Part shown: in pieces, positions 28,421 to 36,873 of the stretch
How positions within the stretch are numbered: the first letter of the stretch is position 1
Layout of the letters: each line of letters begins with the position of its first letter
Assembly (NCBI GenBank): GCA_051652785.1
Contig: JBOFUX010000045.1
Coordinates: 39,021-103,020, forward strand
From: JAGNZR01 sp051652785
GTDB lineage: Bacteria > Fusobacteriota > Fusobacteriia > Fusobacteriales > Fusobacteriaceae
Length of the DNA stretch: 64,000 bases
Reading direction: 5' to 3'
Notes under the pieces: generated by a model
Told to the model about the DNA's origin: nothing
Database searches by the model: none
The model's input: the letters and a program-made list of their open reading frames with translations, nothing else
Translations under genes and position numbers: made by a program

Positions 28421-28436
28421 TTTAAGATTTTTAAAA

Positions 28437-28823
28437 TTACTTTGTTAGTCGTTGCTTATTTTGAGGAGTAACACATATTCCGATAGCTTTACAAACAACT
28501 ATTGGTATTTCTAGTACCTCTGCTGCTGATTCAGAAATATCAGGTCTTGGAACTATTATTTTTTTAGCTTCAAACATCATTTTTCTTGATGTCTTTCCTA
28601 TTTCTACAATTTCTCCTATTGCTTCTATATAATCACCTGCATACACAGGAGCCAAAAAATCTACTTTTTCATAAGCTCTAAATAACCCTTCATCTCCATC
28701 TAGTTGTATTAATAGTTCTGTTGCCACATCTCCAAATAAATTTAATATCTTAGCACCGTCTACGAGATTTCCACTATAATGTGCATCTTGAGAACTCATT
28801 CTTAACCTAATTATTGATTTCAT
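28437..28823 (-). CDS. kal: 3-aminobutyryl-CoA ammonia-lyase
   Basis: 128 residues, hot-dog fold. It removes ammonia from 3-aminobutyryl-CoA to give crotonyl-CoA, which enters the butyrate route. Family marks include DAHYSGNLVDGAKIL, LFGDVATEL, and YEKVDFLAPVYAGDYIEA. It is the first gene of the degradation operon, right behind the lysine riboswitch, with AAGGAGG before the ATG. Size and order match the described Fusobacterium gene. Confidence 0.95.
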   Translation of the reverse strand: MKSIIRLRMSSQDAHYSGNLVDGAKILNLFGDVATELLIQLDGDEGLFRAYEKVDFLAPVYAGDYIEAIGEIVEIGKTSRKMMFEAKKIIVPRPDISESAAEVLEIPIVVCKAIGICVTPQNKQRLTK

Positions 28824-28851
28824 TTTGCCTCCTTAAAATAATTTTTCAAAT

Positions 28852-28955
28852 AAAAAAAGCATCTAAATATAGTAAAACATAATTAACCAAAAATGAATTT
28901 TTTTTATTCAAGTATCTAGTAAAATAACACTTTACTTCTACTAGATACTTGAATA
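28852..28955 (-). promoter_or_regulatory. candidate expression platform of the lysine riboswitch
   Basis: A 17-bp hairpin (28905-28955) follows the aptamer. Its upstream arm (28941-28950, read AAGTATCTAG) could instead pair with TTTAGATGCTT (about 28857-28867), which is followed by a run of seven T: a mutually exclusive terminator. The base of the hairpin overlaps the 3' strand of aptamer helix P1 by four bases. Confidence 0.5.
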
Positions 28956-29100
28956 TATAGCTCTCCATAATCATATCTTTTGATTATGACAGTTTCCATA
29001 GATTTTCTATAGAACCCAAGAAAAAAATTCTTTCGGCAATTATGTCCTTCACTGAAGAAAAAATTCATCAGTTACCACATTAAATGCACCTCTACATATT
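28952..29100 (-). ncRNA. lysine riboswitch (L box) aptamer
   Basis: Read on the minus strand, the stretch carries the L-box marks in order: GTAGAGGTGC, GTAACTGA, GTGAAGGA, TTGCCGAAA, TTGGGTT, AACTGTCA, and a closing TGGAGAGCTAT. P1 pairs AATATGTAG (29092-29100) with CTATATATT (28952-28960), nine pairs including one G-U. It lies in the leader of the lysine degradation operon, not the synthesis operon. The 602-base gap 28824-29425 holds this element, its platform and the divergent promoters of kal and nhaC. Confidence 0.93.
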
Positions 29101-29134
29101 CTTTTTATTCGTTTATGAAACGTTTTGTACTTAA

Positions 29135-29163
29135 ATAATAAATCTTTTTTATTGTTTTGTCAA
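29135..29163 (-). promoter_or_regulatory. promoter of the lysine degradation operon
   Basis: Minus strand TTGACA (29158-29163), 17-base spacer, TATTAT (29135-29140). Downstream at 29110-29122 lies CGTTTATGAAACG, a 13-base palindrome that could be an operator at the transcription start. Confidence 0.85.
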
Positions 29164-29341
29164 TATTTTTATTTAAATAATAATTTATGATAAATTTCGA
29201 GTTTAATTATAGAAGATTTTTAATAAAATAAAATTTGGTCAAAATATTTCGATAAATCAGATGATTATTTTGTTTGTTTTTTAGCTTTTAGTTCTTTATT
29301 TTTGCTTTTTCAATTGTTTCGGTAACGTTATAAAAAAACAA

Positions 29342-29370
29342 TTGACTTTATCTTATAATCCATATATTAT
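29342..29370 (+). promoter_or_regulatory. promoter of the nhaC-like gene
   Basis: TTGACT 29342-29347, 17 bases, TATTAT 29365-29370, about 55 bases upstream of the ATG. CAATTG boxes flank the region just upstream. Confidence 0.8.
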
Positions 29371-29425
29371 TTATATACAGTAAAACATGAAAATTGAAGT
29401 GATCACTATAATCTAGGGAGGATTT

Positions 29426-30874
29426 ATGAATTTTATTGAATTAGTCAAGTTAAGTCCAGTATTTCTTTTAGCAGGACTTATGATAGGGGGAATGGACGCT
29501 TTACTTGCAGCACCTTTGGCGACTATATATGCCGCTTTTGTAGCAATGATTTTGGAAAAAATGAAATTTCAAAAAATAATGGATGCTGCCGTTGCAAATG
29601 TAAAAGAAATGCAAGTGGTATTTTTTATTTTAATGGTAGCCTATGCTATGGCAGAGACATTTATGTCGACAGGGGTAGGAGCCTCTATTATTAATATCTC
29701 TTTAAATATTGGAATAACAGGAAAAACTATTGCGGTAGTAGGTATTATAGTAACTTCTATTCTATCTATTGCAACAGGAACCAGTTGGGGAACCTTTGCT
29801 GCTTGTGCTCCTATTTTTTTATGGTTAAACCATATTGTAGGTGGAGATATTTTATTAACAACCGCCGCTATTGCAGGTGGTTCATGTTTCGGTGATAATA
29901 TAGGTCTCATTTCAGACACTACTGTTGTTAGTTCTGGAATACAAAATGTTGAAGTTATTAAAAGAATTAGACACCAAGGAGTTTGGTCAGGTTTAGTTTT
30001 ATTATTGGGAATTATTTCTTTCTATATTGCAGGTCAAACAATGGGATTACCTGACCAAGTTGGAAATGCTAGTCTTGCTATTGGGCAAATTCCTGCTGAT
30101 GTTTGGACTAAACTTGCAGAGGAAAGACCAGCTGCTGTTACTCTTTTAAATCAAGTTAGAACAGGGGTTCCTCTATATATGGTAACACCTTTAGTTCTAG
30201 TTCTTATCGCTGCCTTTAGTGGACTTTCTACTTTTGTCTGTTTATTTATAGGAATATTTAGTGCTTTTGGATTTGGAACTATTGCAGGAACGGTTGAAAG
30301 TCCTTCTGCTTTCTTAGGATTAATTTCCAGTGGTTTTGCTTCTGCTGGTTCTTGGGTTATTGTTATGATGATGTGGATAGGTGCTTTTGGTGGTATTATG
30401 CGAATTATGGATGCCTTTAGACCTTTATCTCTTTTCATCATTAAAATTGTTAAAAATGTTAAACAATTAATGTTTTGTAATGCACTTATGTGTATACTAG
30501 GAAATGCCGCTCTTGCTGATGAAATGGCACAAATAGTAACTATTGGACCAATAGTTAAGGACCTAGTTGATAAGAATGTAGAGGGGTCTCCTAAAGATTT
30601 ATATACACTTAGACTAAGAAATGCAACATTTGGAGATGCTATGGGAGTTTTTGGTTCTCAGCTAATCCCTTGGCACGTTTATATAGGTTTTTATATAGGA
30701 ATAGCTTCTACAGTTTATCCTTTACATAATTTTGTCGCTTTTGACATTATAAGATATAACTTTATTGCAATGATTGCAGTGGTTAGTATGTTATTTTTAA
30801 CTCTTACTGGTTTTGATAAATATATACCTAGATTTGCTCTACCTTGTGAACCTGATGTTAGACTTAAAAAATAA
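29426..30874 (+). CDS. NhaC-family Na+/H+ antiporter-like transporter
   Basis: 482 residues, about 11-12 membrane helices. The family look is that of NhaC: ATGTSWGTFAACAPIFLW, AGGSCFGDNIGLISDTTVVSS (in parts), and later NAALADEMAQ and DAMGVFGSQLIPWHVY. Known members exchange Na+ and H+, some with organic substrates. Divergent from and adjacent to the lysine degradation operon, it may import lysine or expel an end product or sodium; this is inference. GGGAGG precedes the ATG. No riboswitch lies on its strand. Confidence 0.85.
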   Translation: MNFIELVKLSPVFLLAGLMIGGMDALLAAPLATIYAAFVAMILEKMKFQKIMDAAVANVKEMQVVFFILMVAYAMAETFMSTGVGASIINISLNIGITGKTIAVVGIIVTSILSIATGTSWGTFAACAPIFLWLNHIVGGDILLTTAAIAGGSCFGDNIGLISDTTVVSSGIQNVEVIKRIRHQGVWSGLVLLLGIISFYIAGQTMGLPDQVGNASLAIGQIPADVWTKLAEERPAAVTLLNQVRTGVPLYMVTPLVLVLIAAFSGLSTFVCLFIGIFSAFGFGTIAGTVESPSAFLGLISSGFASAGSWVIVMMMWIGAFGGIMRIMDAFRPLSLFIIKIVKNVKQLMFCNALMCILGNAALADEMAQIVTIGPIVKDLVDKNVEGSPKDLYTLRLRNATFGDAMGVFGSQLIPWHVYIGFYIGIASTVYPLHNFVAFDIIRYNFIAMIAVVSMLFLTLTGFDKYIPRFALPCEPDVRLKK

Positions 30875-31044
30875 TCCTTAGTTATAGTTGACTTTTTCTG
30901 TCTTTTATGGCATTATATTCTAGTATGAATTAGTAAATTAATGTTTATAATTTTATTAATTCACATATTTATTATCTTGAAAGTGTAAATTAACACATTA
31001 ATTATCTATAATTAAAATAAAAATTGTAACGAAGGGAAAATTGA

Positions 31045-32040
31045 ATGCAAGAAAAAGAAATTATTATTTTTGATTTTGAAACAAATGGTTTTACAGGGAC
31101 TTCTGTCCTTTCACTATCCGCTATTAAAGCAAGAGTATTAGAAAATAGTATTGAGGAAATAGAGAGATTCAATCGTTTTTATTATAGAACACCTGGAGAA
31201 CTTGAAAATAAAGTTGCCATTGATATTAATCATTTAACAACTGAAAGTATTACTGCGTTTAGAGGTGATTGCGATTATCCTAAATATTATATGGAGGACT
31301 CTAATAGTTTTATAGAATTTTGTGGAGATGCAGATCATTTTGTAGCACATAATTTTTCTTTTGACCGTGAATTCGTTACTTTTGAAACGCCATTATTTTT
31401 TTGTACTTTTTTAGAAGCAATGAAAATTAATATTGGAAAATATAATAAACTTTCTGATTTAGCTCTTTTCTATGACATTCCTGTGGACAATGAAAACCTT
31501 CATAGTTCTATGTATGACGTAGAGATACTTTTTGCCATAGTAGACAATATGTATCGTTCTAAAAATGATAACTTAATTAAATTTTTTAATGAAAGAGCTC
31601 TAAATAAAAAAGAGCAAAAATATATTCAAACAAGATATAATTCTTATATTAAAAGTAAATTAGAATTAAAAGAACGTTTTGAAAAAGGGCAAGTTAATAT
31701 TGAAAGTAAATTAAAACTTTGTTCTAAAGCCTTAGCTAAAGTTAATTTTTCACCTAACAATATTACTATTTCTCAATTTTTAAATCCAATTAATCCAATA
31801 CTGCAAAATATAGGTATTAGTACTATTACCACAACTCAATTTAATAACTTTTTAAAAAATCAAAAACTTTTAGAAAGTAAAAATAAATTTACTGTTATTG
31901 GTAAAAATTCTTCTTCTTATGGTATTTTTACAGAAAAAAGAATTTTACATGATGGAACATCTTATGATGCCATTGTTTATAATAACTTAGGAAAAAAAAA
32001 TTTAATTGAACAACTCCTTTTATTTATTGAAACCCTGTAA
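31045..32040 (+). CDS. DnaQ-like DEDD 3'-5' exonuclease domain protein
   Basis: 331 residues. Exonuclease motifs are all present: Exo I IIFDFETNG (about 7-15), Exo II VAHNFSFDREF, Exo III with HSSMYDVEILF, which is the DEDDh pattern. The exonuclease domain ends near residue 175; the remaining ~150 residues are lysine-rich and unlike known partners. It could act in DNA repair or RNA trimming. It is not the DNA polymerase III epsilon subunit by length and tail. The gene stands alone, with GAAGGG before the ATG. The 170-base gap before it shows no firm promoter. Confidence 0.85.
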   Translation: MQEKEIIIFDFETNGFTGTSVLSLSAIKARVLENSIEEIERFNRFYYRTPGELENKVAIDINHLTTESITAFRGDCDYPKYYMEDSNSFIEFCGDADHFVAHNFSFDREFVTFETPLFFCTFLEAMKINIGKYNKLSDLALFYDIPVDNENLHSSMYDVEILFAIVDNMYRSKNDNLIKFFNERALNKKEQKYIQTRYNSYIKSKLELKERFEKGQVNIESKLKLCSKALAKVNFSPNNITISQFLNPINPILQNIGISTITTTQFNNFLKNQKLLESKNKFTVIGKNSSSYGIFTEKRILHDGTSYDAIVYNNLGKKNLIEQLLLFIETL

Positions 32041-32164
32041 CTACTCAGGGTTAATATGCAAAAAAATGACAACGAATTTCAATAGTAGAGATTATAAAAT
32101 GAATAGACTACAAAATAGGTAACTATTGTATAACCTCTTCCAAATGAAGTTTGTTCTCATTTTT

Positions 32165-32749
32165 TTATTTATTTAATATATTTTTTGCTTCTATAAATCG
32201 TTGAACTGAAGTAAACAAAATTAATAGAGTGAAAATTATAGTTAGTATGTTTAAATAATTTTGAAAATAAATCATAAGTGAAAAAATAATAAAAGCTTCG
32301 CTTCTCTCCATAAGCCCAGCTTGATAATAAAATGATTTTTCACTTATTTTTTGGCTCATAAGCCCAGTGGTCAAAAAAATAGTCATAGATATTACTATAC
32401 TACCAGTTAAAAAGACCATATAAATTGAACTTTGAGAATTTTTAAGAGTAAGAGAAACAATAATAGAAAGTTCAACGATTCTATCAAAAGTTATATCCAT
32501 AACTGTTCCAAAAGGTGTAGATTTTGTAAGACGAGCTATAGAACCATCAACTGCATCTAGTAATCCAGATATCCAAAGAAAAATAATAGCTGAAATATTA
32601 AAATTATAAAAAACTAAAATACTACTGCATATCCCTAAAATAAGTGAAAACTTTGTTACTGTGTTAGCACTTATTTTTATTTTAATAAATAAAATTGCTA
32701 TTGACTGTATAAAAGGTTGAATATTTTTTCTTAAATGTGTATCTAGCAT
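32165..32749 (-). CDS. CDP-alcohol phosphatidyltransferase family protein (YnjF-like)
   Basis: 194 residues and about six membrane helices. The signature D-x2-D-G-x2-A-R...G-x3-D-x3-D is visible as DAVDGSIAR...GTVMDITFD (about 63-88). Members transfer a phosphoalcohol to or from CDP-diacylglycerol. E. coli carries such a gene, ynjF, next to ynjBCD, and the same set is found here. So it is probably the ynjF counterpart, though its lipid substrate is unknown. It ends the ynjB-type operon, 33 bases after the ATPase gene. Confidence 0.86.
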   Translation of the reverse strand: MLDTHLRKNIQPFIQSIAILFIKIKISANTVTKFSLILGICSSILVFYNFNISAIIFLWISGLLDAVDGSIARLTKSTPFGTVMDITFDRIVELSIIVSLTLKNSQSSIYMVFLTGSIVISMTIFLTTGLMSQKISEKSFYYQAGLMERSEAFIIFSLMIYFQNYLNILTIIFTLLILFTSVQRFIEAKNILNK

Positions 32750-32782
32750 AAAACTCTCCTATTCAATTAATATTAAACTAAT

Positions 32783-33847
32783 TTAATTTAAATAAACAAT
32801 ATCTTCTAATCGATATGTAGCATAAACAACTGTTCTCTTTAAGGAATATTCCTCTAAGTTGAAAGTTACTCTATTTTGCTTTATTTTTATCTCTTTTTTA
32901 GAGTCTAAACAACTTATAGTTATATTATAAAATCCACTTTTAAAATTATAACTTAATATTGTTCCTCTATAATAGTTGCTCTCCTGCATTTCTTTTTGAG
33001 ATAACGTATTCACCACTCTCAAATCTTCATTTTTAATAGCCCATTCTTTTATTTTTAAATTTTCTTTAAAGTTTTCTTTAAAGTTTTCTTTAAAGTTTTC
33101 TTTAGAATTGTTTTTAGAATTTTCTTTTATTTCCTCTTGAAATATATTTTCTATTCCTAAAAATTTTGCTACAGTGCTATTTTTAGGAAAATCATATAGT
33201 GTTTTTGGTGTGTCTATTTGAAGCAATATCCCATTTTTTAAAATTCCAATTCTATTGGAAATAGAAAAAGCCTCGTCTCTATCATGTGTTATAAATAAAA
33301 TTGTTAATTTTAATTTAAGCTGAATTTCTTTTATTTTTAACTGTAATCTCTCACGAAGAGGTGGATCTAAAGCTGAAAATGGTTCATCCATAAAAAGAAT
33401 ATAAGGTTTTGCTATTAAAGCTCTAGCAATAGATACTCTTTGTTTTTGTCCACCACTAAGTTCTTTCGGATATTTTTTTTCCATTCCTTCAAGTTCCAAA
33501 ATTTTTAAAACTTCATTAAATCTTTTTTCTCTTTCTTCACTTCCAATTTTTTTAAATTTAATACCAAATATAATATTTTCTTTTAATGTTAGATGATTAA
33601 GAAGTAAAGATTCTTGAAAAACAATTGAAATATCTCCATCTTTTAAAGCTTGTTGAACATTTTTTTTATTAATTGTAATTTCACCAAAATACTCTTCATT
33701 AAGACCACTTGCAATTCTTAAAACAGTAGTTTTTCCTGAGCCTGACTCTCCTAAAAGAGATACTAATTCCCCCTCTTTTATATGTAAATTAAAATCTTTT
33801 ACCTCAAAGCCTTTGTACTTTTTATTCATATTTGATATTTTCAGCAT
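32783..33847 (-). CDS. ynjD: ABC transporter ATPase (YnjD-like)
   Basis: About 354 residues. Walker A GESGSGKTT (33-41), Q loop FQES, signature LSGGQKQR (130-137), Walker B ILFMDEP (150-156), and the switch His in ITHD. Residues beyond ~215 form an accessory part with a KENFKENFKENFKENL run coded by a 12-base tandem repeat. The start is set at the ATG at 33847 behind GGAG. It energises the two permeases encoded upstream. Its organisation resembles the thiamine/ion-type group including E. coli YnjD. Confidence 0.88.
   Translation of the reverse strand: MLKISNMNKKYKGFEVKDFNLHIKEGELVSLLGESGSGKTTVLRIASGLNEEYFGEITINKKNVQQALKDGDISIVFQESLLLNHLTLKENIIFGIKFKKIGSEEREKRFNEVLKILELEGMEKKYPKELSGGQKQRVSIARALIAKPYILFMDEPFSALDPPLRERLQLKIKEIQLKLKLTILFITHDRDEAFSISNRIGILKNGILLQIDTPKTLYDFPKNSTVAKFLGIENIFQEEIKENSKNNSKENFKENFKENFKENLKIKEWAIKNEDLRVVNTLSQKEMQESNYYRGTILSYNFKSGFYNITISCLDSKKEIKIKQNRVTFNLEEYSLKRTVVYATYRLEDIVYLN
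33061..33108. repeat. 12-base tandem repeat inside the ATPase gene
   Basis: TTTCTTTAAAGT three times exactly (33061-33096) plus a variant copy. It codes for the KENF run on the minus strand and keeps frame with any copy number. Confidence 0.9.
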
Positions 33848-34604
33848 TTTTTTCAACTCCAATTGTATATACTAAAGATAAAAATTTTTCTAATAAAATA
33901 AGTAAAAATAGATTTAAAATAATAAAAATCGAACTTAAAAGAGCACCATTTTTTAAATCTCCACTGGAAATATAAGGATAAATAAGTATAGGAAGAGTTA
34001 TTATTCTCCCACCACCTATAATAAGTGTAGTTATATACTGTGCAAAAGATACGATAATTACAAGAGAAGATCCTATAATTATTGATGGAAACAATTTAGG
34101 TAAACTTATATTATAAAAAATTTCAAATGAGTTTGCACCTGCAATTTTTCCAAGAGTATAATAATTATTATCAATTGTTTTATAACCTGATATTAATGAT
34201 TTTATAAAATAAGGAAGTGTAAGAAGAGTATGTACTAATACAACTCCAAATTCAGTTTCAATTAAATTTAATTTTATAAATTCATAGTGTAAACTTAAAG
34301 TAATTACAAAACTTGGGATAATCACAGGCAAATATACTAAACCATTTCCTATTTTAAGAAGTTTATTATTATTTTTATAAAGTACTGAAGCAGCTGGTAA
34401 TCCAATTAAAAAATTTAAAATTAAAGTTTTTAAAGCTATATCTATCGTTGTTTTTAAAACTTTTAAATTTTTATTATAAAAAAAAAGATTATTATAGCTT
34501 TTAAAATTAAAAATATCAAAAACTAAAGATAATAAAGGTAGAAGAATTCCCACTATAATTACTAAAATAGATAACTTAATAAATATTTTTTTTATTTCCC
34601 CCAC
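33822..34604 (-). CDS. ABC transporter permease, second YnjC-like half
   Basis: 260 residues, six membrane helices. The BPD_transp_1 coupling loop is visible around GYKTIDNNYYTLGKIAGANSFEIFYNISLPKLFPSI (read in parts), with the EAA-like motif as AGA. It pairs with the permease encoded just upstream. In E. coli the two halves are one fused protein, YnjC. The gene overlaps the upstream permease by 13 bases and the ATPase frame, so it is tightly coupled. Confidence 0.85.
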   Translation of the reverse strand: MGEIKKIFIKLSILVIIVGILLPLLSLVFDIFNFKSYNNLFFYNKNLKVLKTTIDIALKTLILNFLIGLPAASVLYKNNNKLLKIGNGLVYLPVIIPSFVITLSLHYEFIKLNLIETEFGVVLVHTLLTLPYFIKSLISGYKTIDNNYYTLGKIAGANSFEIFYNISLPKLFPSIIIGSSLVIIVSFAQYITTLIIGGGRIITLPILIYPYISSGDLKNGALLSSIFIILNLFLLILLEKFLSLVYTIGVEKNAENIKYE

Positions 34605-35566
34605 CTCTCTGATTTTGAATTTAACACTTTATTTGCTACTAAATAACCTACCCCTGCTAAAAGTAGTGTTATTAGGGTAATAATGATGTTTAAAGCCATA
34701 AGCTCACCTCTTTTTTCTAACCCACCTTGCACTGAAAGTTCATAAGAATAAACAGCTAAAGTTTTAGGATAAGTAATACCTAGTATATAGGGAGTTTCAA
34801 AAGACGTAAAAATAAAGCTAAAAACTATAATAAAAGAGGTTAAAAGAGTTGGAAAAATAAGTGGAAGAATCACTTCTTTATAAAAATTCCAATATGATAA
34901 ATTAAAAACTTTTATTAAATCAGACCATTTTTGATGTATTTTAATTACTTGAGGAATACTCATAGCCACTATAAAAGCTGAACTTTTCCATATATATGTA
35001 AGAATCATACCTATTCCATTCTTATCATTTGTTAATATGGGAAATTCATTATAATTTTTTATAATTCCTAAAAATAAAAATAATTCTGAAAAAATACCCC
35101 TTTGAGAAAATAGAGATAAAATCATGTAAGAAGCTACTAAATACGAGACAATAATAGGAAGTTCTATTATTTGTTTAAATATTTTACTTTTTATTAACTT
35201 ATTTTTTATATTAAGATAAAAAATAAAAATTAAAAATATAGAAAATAAAAGAGAACTTCCTGATGCTAAAATAGTTAATTTCACAGTATAAAAAAAGAAA
35301 TTTTTAAAATCTTTTTGACAAAAAATATTTTTATAAAATTCCAAAGTTAAAGAGTTTTCTCTAAAAGGCAAATTATATCCTATACTGTTTCCCAGTGCGT
35401 ACCATAGAGAATAAAAAAATACCAAACCAACTACAGTAAGTGGGAAAATTAAAATTATTTTTTTTGAAAGTCTAAAAAAATATAAAAAATTAAAATATCT
35501 TAAACCTTTTGGTAATTTTAATACTTTTAATTTTTTAATTTTTTTAGTTAGTTTTTTTTCCGACAT
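34592..35566 (-). CDS. ABC transporter permease, first YnjC-like half
   Basis: 324 residues. The lysine-rich N-terminal ~30 residues precede about six to seven helices. The permease loop is KVFNLSYWNFYKEVILPLIFP in parts. The long basic N-terminus (KKLTKKIKKLKVLKLPKG) is unusual and could contact the membrane surface. It starts inside the end of the binding-protein gene (23-base overlap). With the next gene it forms the transmembrane part of the ynjBCD-like importer. Confidence 0.85.
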   Translation of the reverse strand: MSEKKLTKKIKKLKVLKLPKGLRYFNFLYFFRLSKKIILIFPLTVVGLVFFYSLWYALGNSIGYNLPFRENSLTLEFYKNIFCQKDFKNFFFYTVKLTILASGSSLLFSIFLIFIFYLNIKNKLIKSKIFKQIIELPIIVSYLVASYMILSLFSQRGIFSELFLFLGIIKNYNEFPILTNDKNGIGMILTYIWKSSAFIVAMSIPQVIKIHQKWSDLIKVFNLSYWNFYKEVILPLIFPTLLTSFIIVFSFIFTSFETPYILGITYPKTLAVYSYELSVQGGLEKRGELMALNIIITLITLLLAGVGYLVANKVLNSKSERWGK

Positions 35567-36716
35567 TTTCTAACCATCCCTCTTGTATCACTTTTAGTTT
35601 ATCAGGAGATAACTCTTCAATTCTTTTTTCAGATAATTCAAATGATGTTGGCATATTATTATTATTTAAAAATTTTTCAAATTTATTTTTTAATTCAAAA
35701 GTAAGTGTTTCCAAATTTATAACAGTGAAATCCCCCCAATTTTTAGGGTCTTGTTTCAATAGTTGAGCTTCTGGAGACAATAAATAATTTATTACTACTA
35801 GTGCCCCTTCTTTGTTAGGTGCATTTTTAGGAATAGTTAAATAATGATTATTAAATAAAGTTCCTTTATCTAAAAGAAAACTTTTACTTTCATTGGGATA
35901 AAGCCCTGCATCTATTTTACTATTAACTTTATTTATTGTATATCCCATAGTAATATCAATTTCTCCCCTAGAAAACATAGAATCTATTTTCCCCTCTCCC
36001 TCTGGATAAGTTTCCCCTTTTCTCCATAAATATGGTGATAAAGTATTGAAATAAAACCAAACTACCTCTAGTTCTTTTTTTAATTTTTCTTTATCCATAG
36101 ATAAAACATTTTCATATCCCAATATATTCAATGCAATATTTCTTACAAAAGCATTTCCTGTATGATCTATCACTGTTGGATATGCAAATTTACCTGGATT
36201 GTTTTTAGCATAGTCCATAAGAGACTGTGCATCATTAAATGGTTTTATATTTTGATTAGAAAAATCTTTATATATAAAATTAAATTGAGCCTCTCCCCAA
36301 GGAGCTTCTAAACCTAAAATTTCCTCTCCAAAATCTTTTTGATATGTAGATTTTTTAACATATTTTATATTTTCTAATTCCCCAATAAAATTTTTCCAAA
36401 GGACATTAGAATCTTTTAAAACTTTAAAATTTTCTCCATTTACCCATAATATATCAACAGTTCCTTTTGTTTTTCCCGCTTCTTTTTCCACAATTAATTT
36501 ATTTAATATATCTTTAATATTTAAAATAGGAATTCTATTTAAAATAATAAAATGATTTTTTTCAAGTTCTGGTGTAATTATATTATCCATAAAATTATTA
36601 ATCTCTTCAGAACCTCCATACATATAGATATTTACTGATGTTTCTTTTTTTAAAACTTCTTTTCCACAAGATAGAAAAAGAAGAGTAAAAACAATAAAAA
36701 ATAAAGTTTTTTTCAT
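35544..36716 (-). CDS. ynjB: extracellular solute-binding lipoprotein (YnjB-like)
   Basis: About 390 residues. Lipoprotein signal with lipobox LLFLSC (cysteine about residue 17). The body resembles YnjB of the E. coli ynjBCD system, in order and motifs such as ILWVNGENFKVLK, APWGEAQFNFIY and DITMGYTI. The start is set at the ATG at 36716: the upstream GTG lies in the GTGGAGG ribosome binding site. The ligand is not established; distant similarity to thiamine and iron binders does not settle it. First gene of the operon, preceded by a good promoter. Confidence 0.87.
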   Translation of the reverse strand: MKKTLFFIVFTLLFLSCGKEVLKKETSVNIYMYGGSEEINNFMDNIITPELEKNHFIILNRIPILNIKDILNKLIVEKEAGKTKGTVDILWVNGENFKVLKDSNVLWKNFIGELENIKYVKKSTYQKDFGEEILGLEAPWGEAQFNFIYKDFSNQNIKPFNDAQSLMDYAKNNPGKFAYPTVIDHTGNAFVRNIALNILGYENVLSMDKEKLKKELEVVWFYFNTLSPYLWRKGETYPEGEGKIDSMFSRGEIDITMGYTINKVNSKIDAGLYPNESKSFLLDKGTLFNNHYLTIPKNAPNKEGALVVINYLLSPEAQLLKQDPKNWGDFTVINLETLTFELKNKFEKFLNNNNMPTSFELSEKRIEELSPDKLKVIQEGWLENVGKKTN

Positions 36717-36785
36717 AAAATAAATATCCTCCACTTAATTTAATAATATTTTTTTTTTTTACTTCTTTGTATTTTCTTTAATAAC

Positions 36786-36814
36786 ATAATAGCTTTTTTT
36801 TTTAATAAATTCAA
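36786..36814 (-). promoter_or_regulatory. promoter of the ynjB-type operon
   Basis: Minus strand TTGAAT (36809-36814), 17-base spacer rich in A, TATTAT (36786-36791), about 70 bases before the ATG. Confidence 0.75.
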
Positions 36815-36821
36815 GAAAATA

Positions 36822-36873
36822 AAAAAACTTTAGAGATAATATAAAAATCTATATTATACTAAAGTTTTTTTTT
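36822..36873. terminator. terminator of the MATE gene
   Basis: AAAAACTTTAG/CTAAAGTTTTT stem with an inner stem ATAATATA / TATATTAT, flanked by A and T tracts. It overlaps the MATE stop codon and may work on both strands. Confidence 0.85.
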
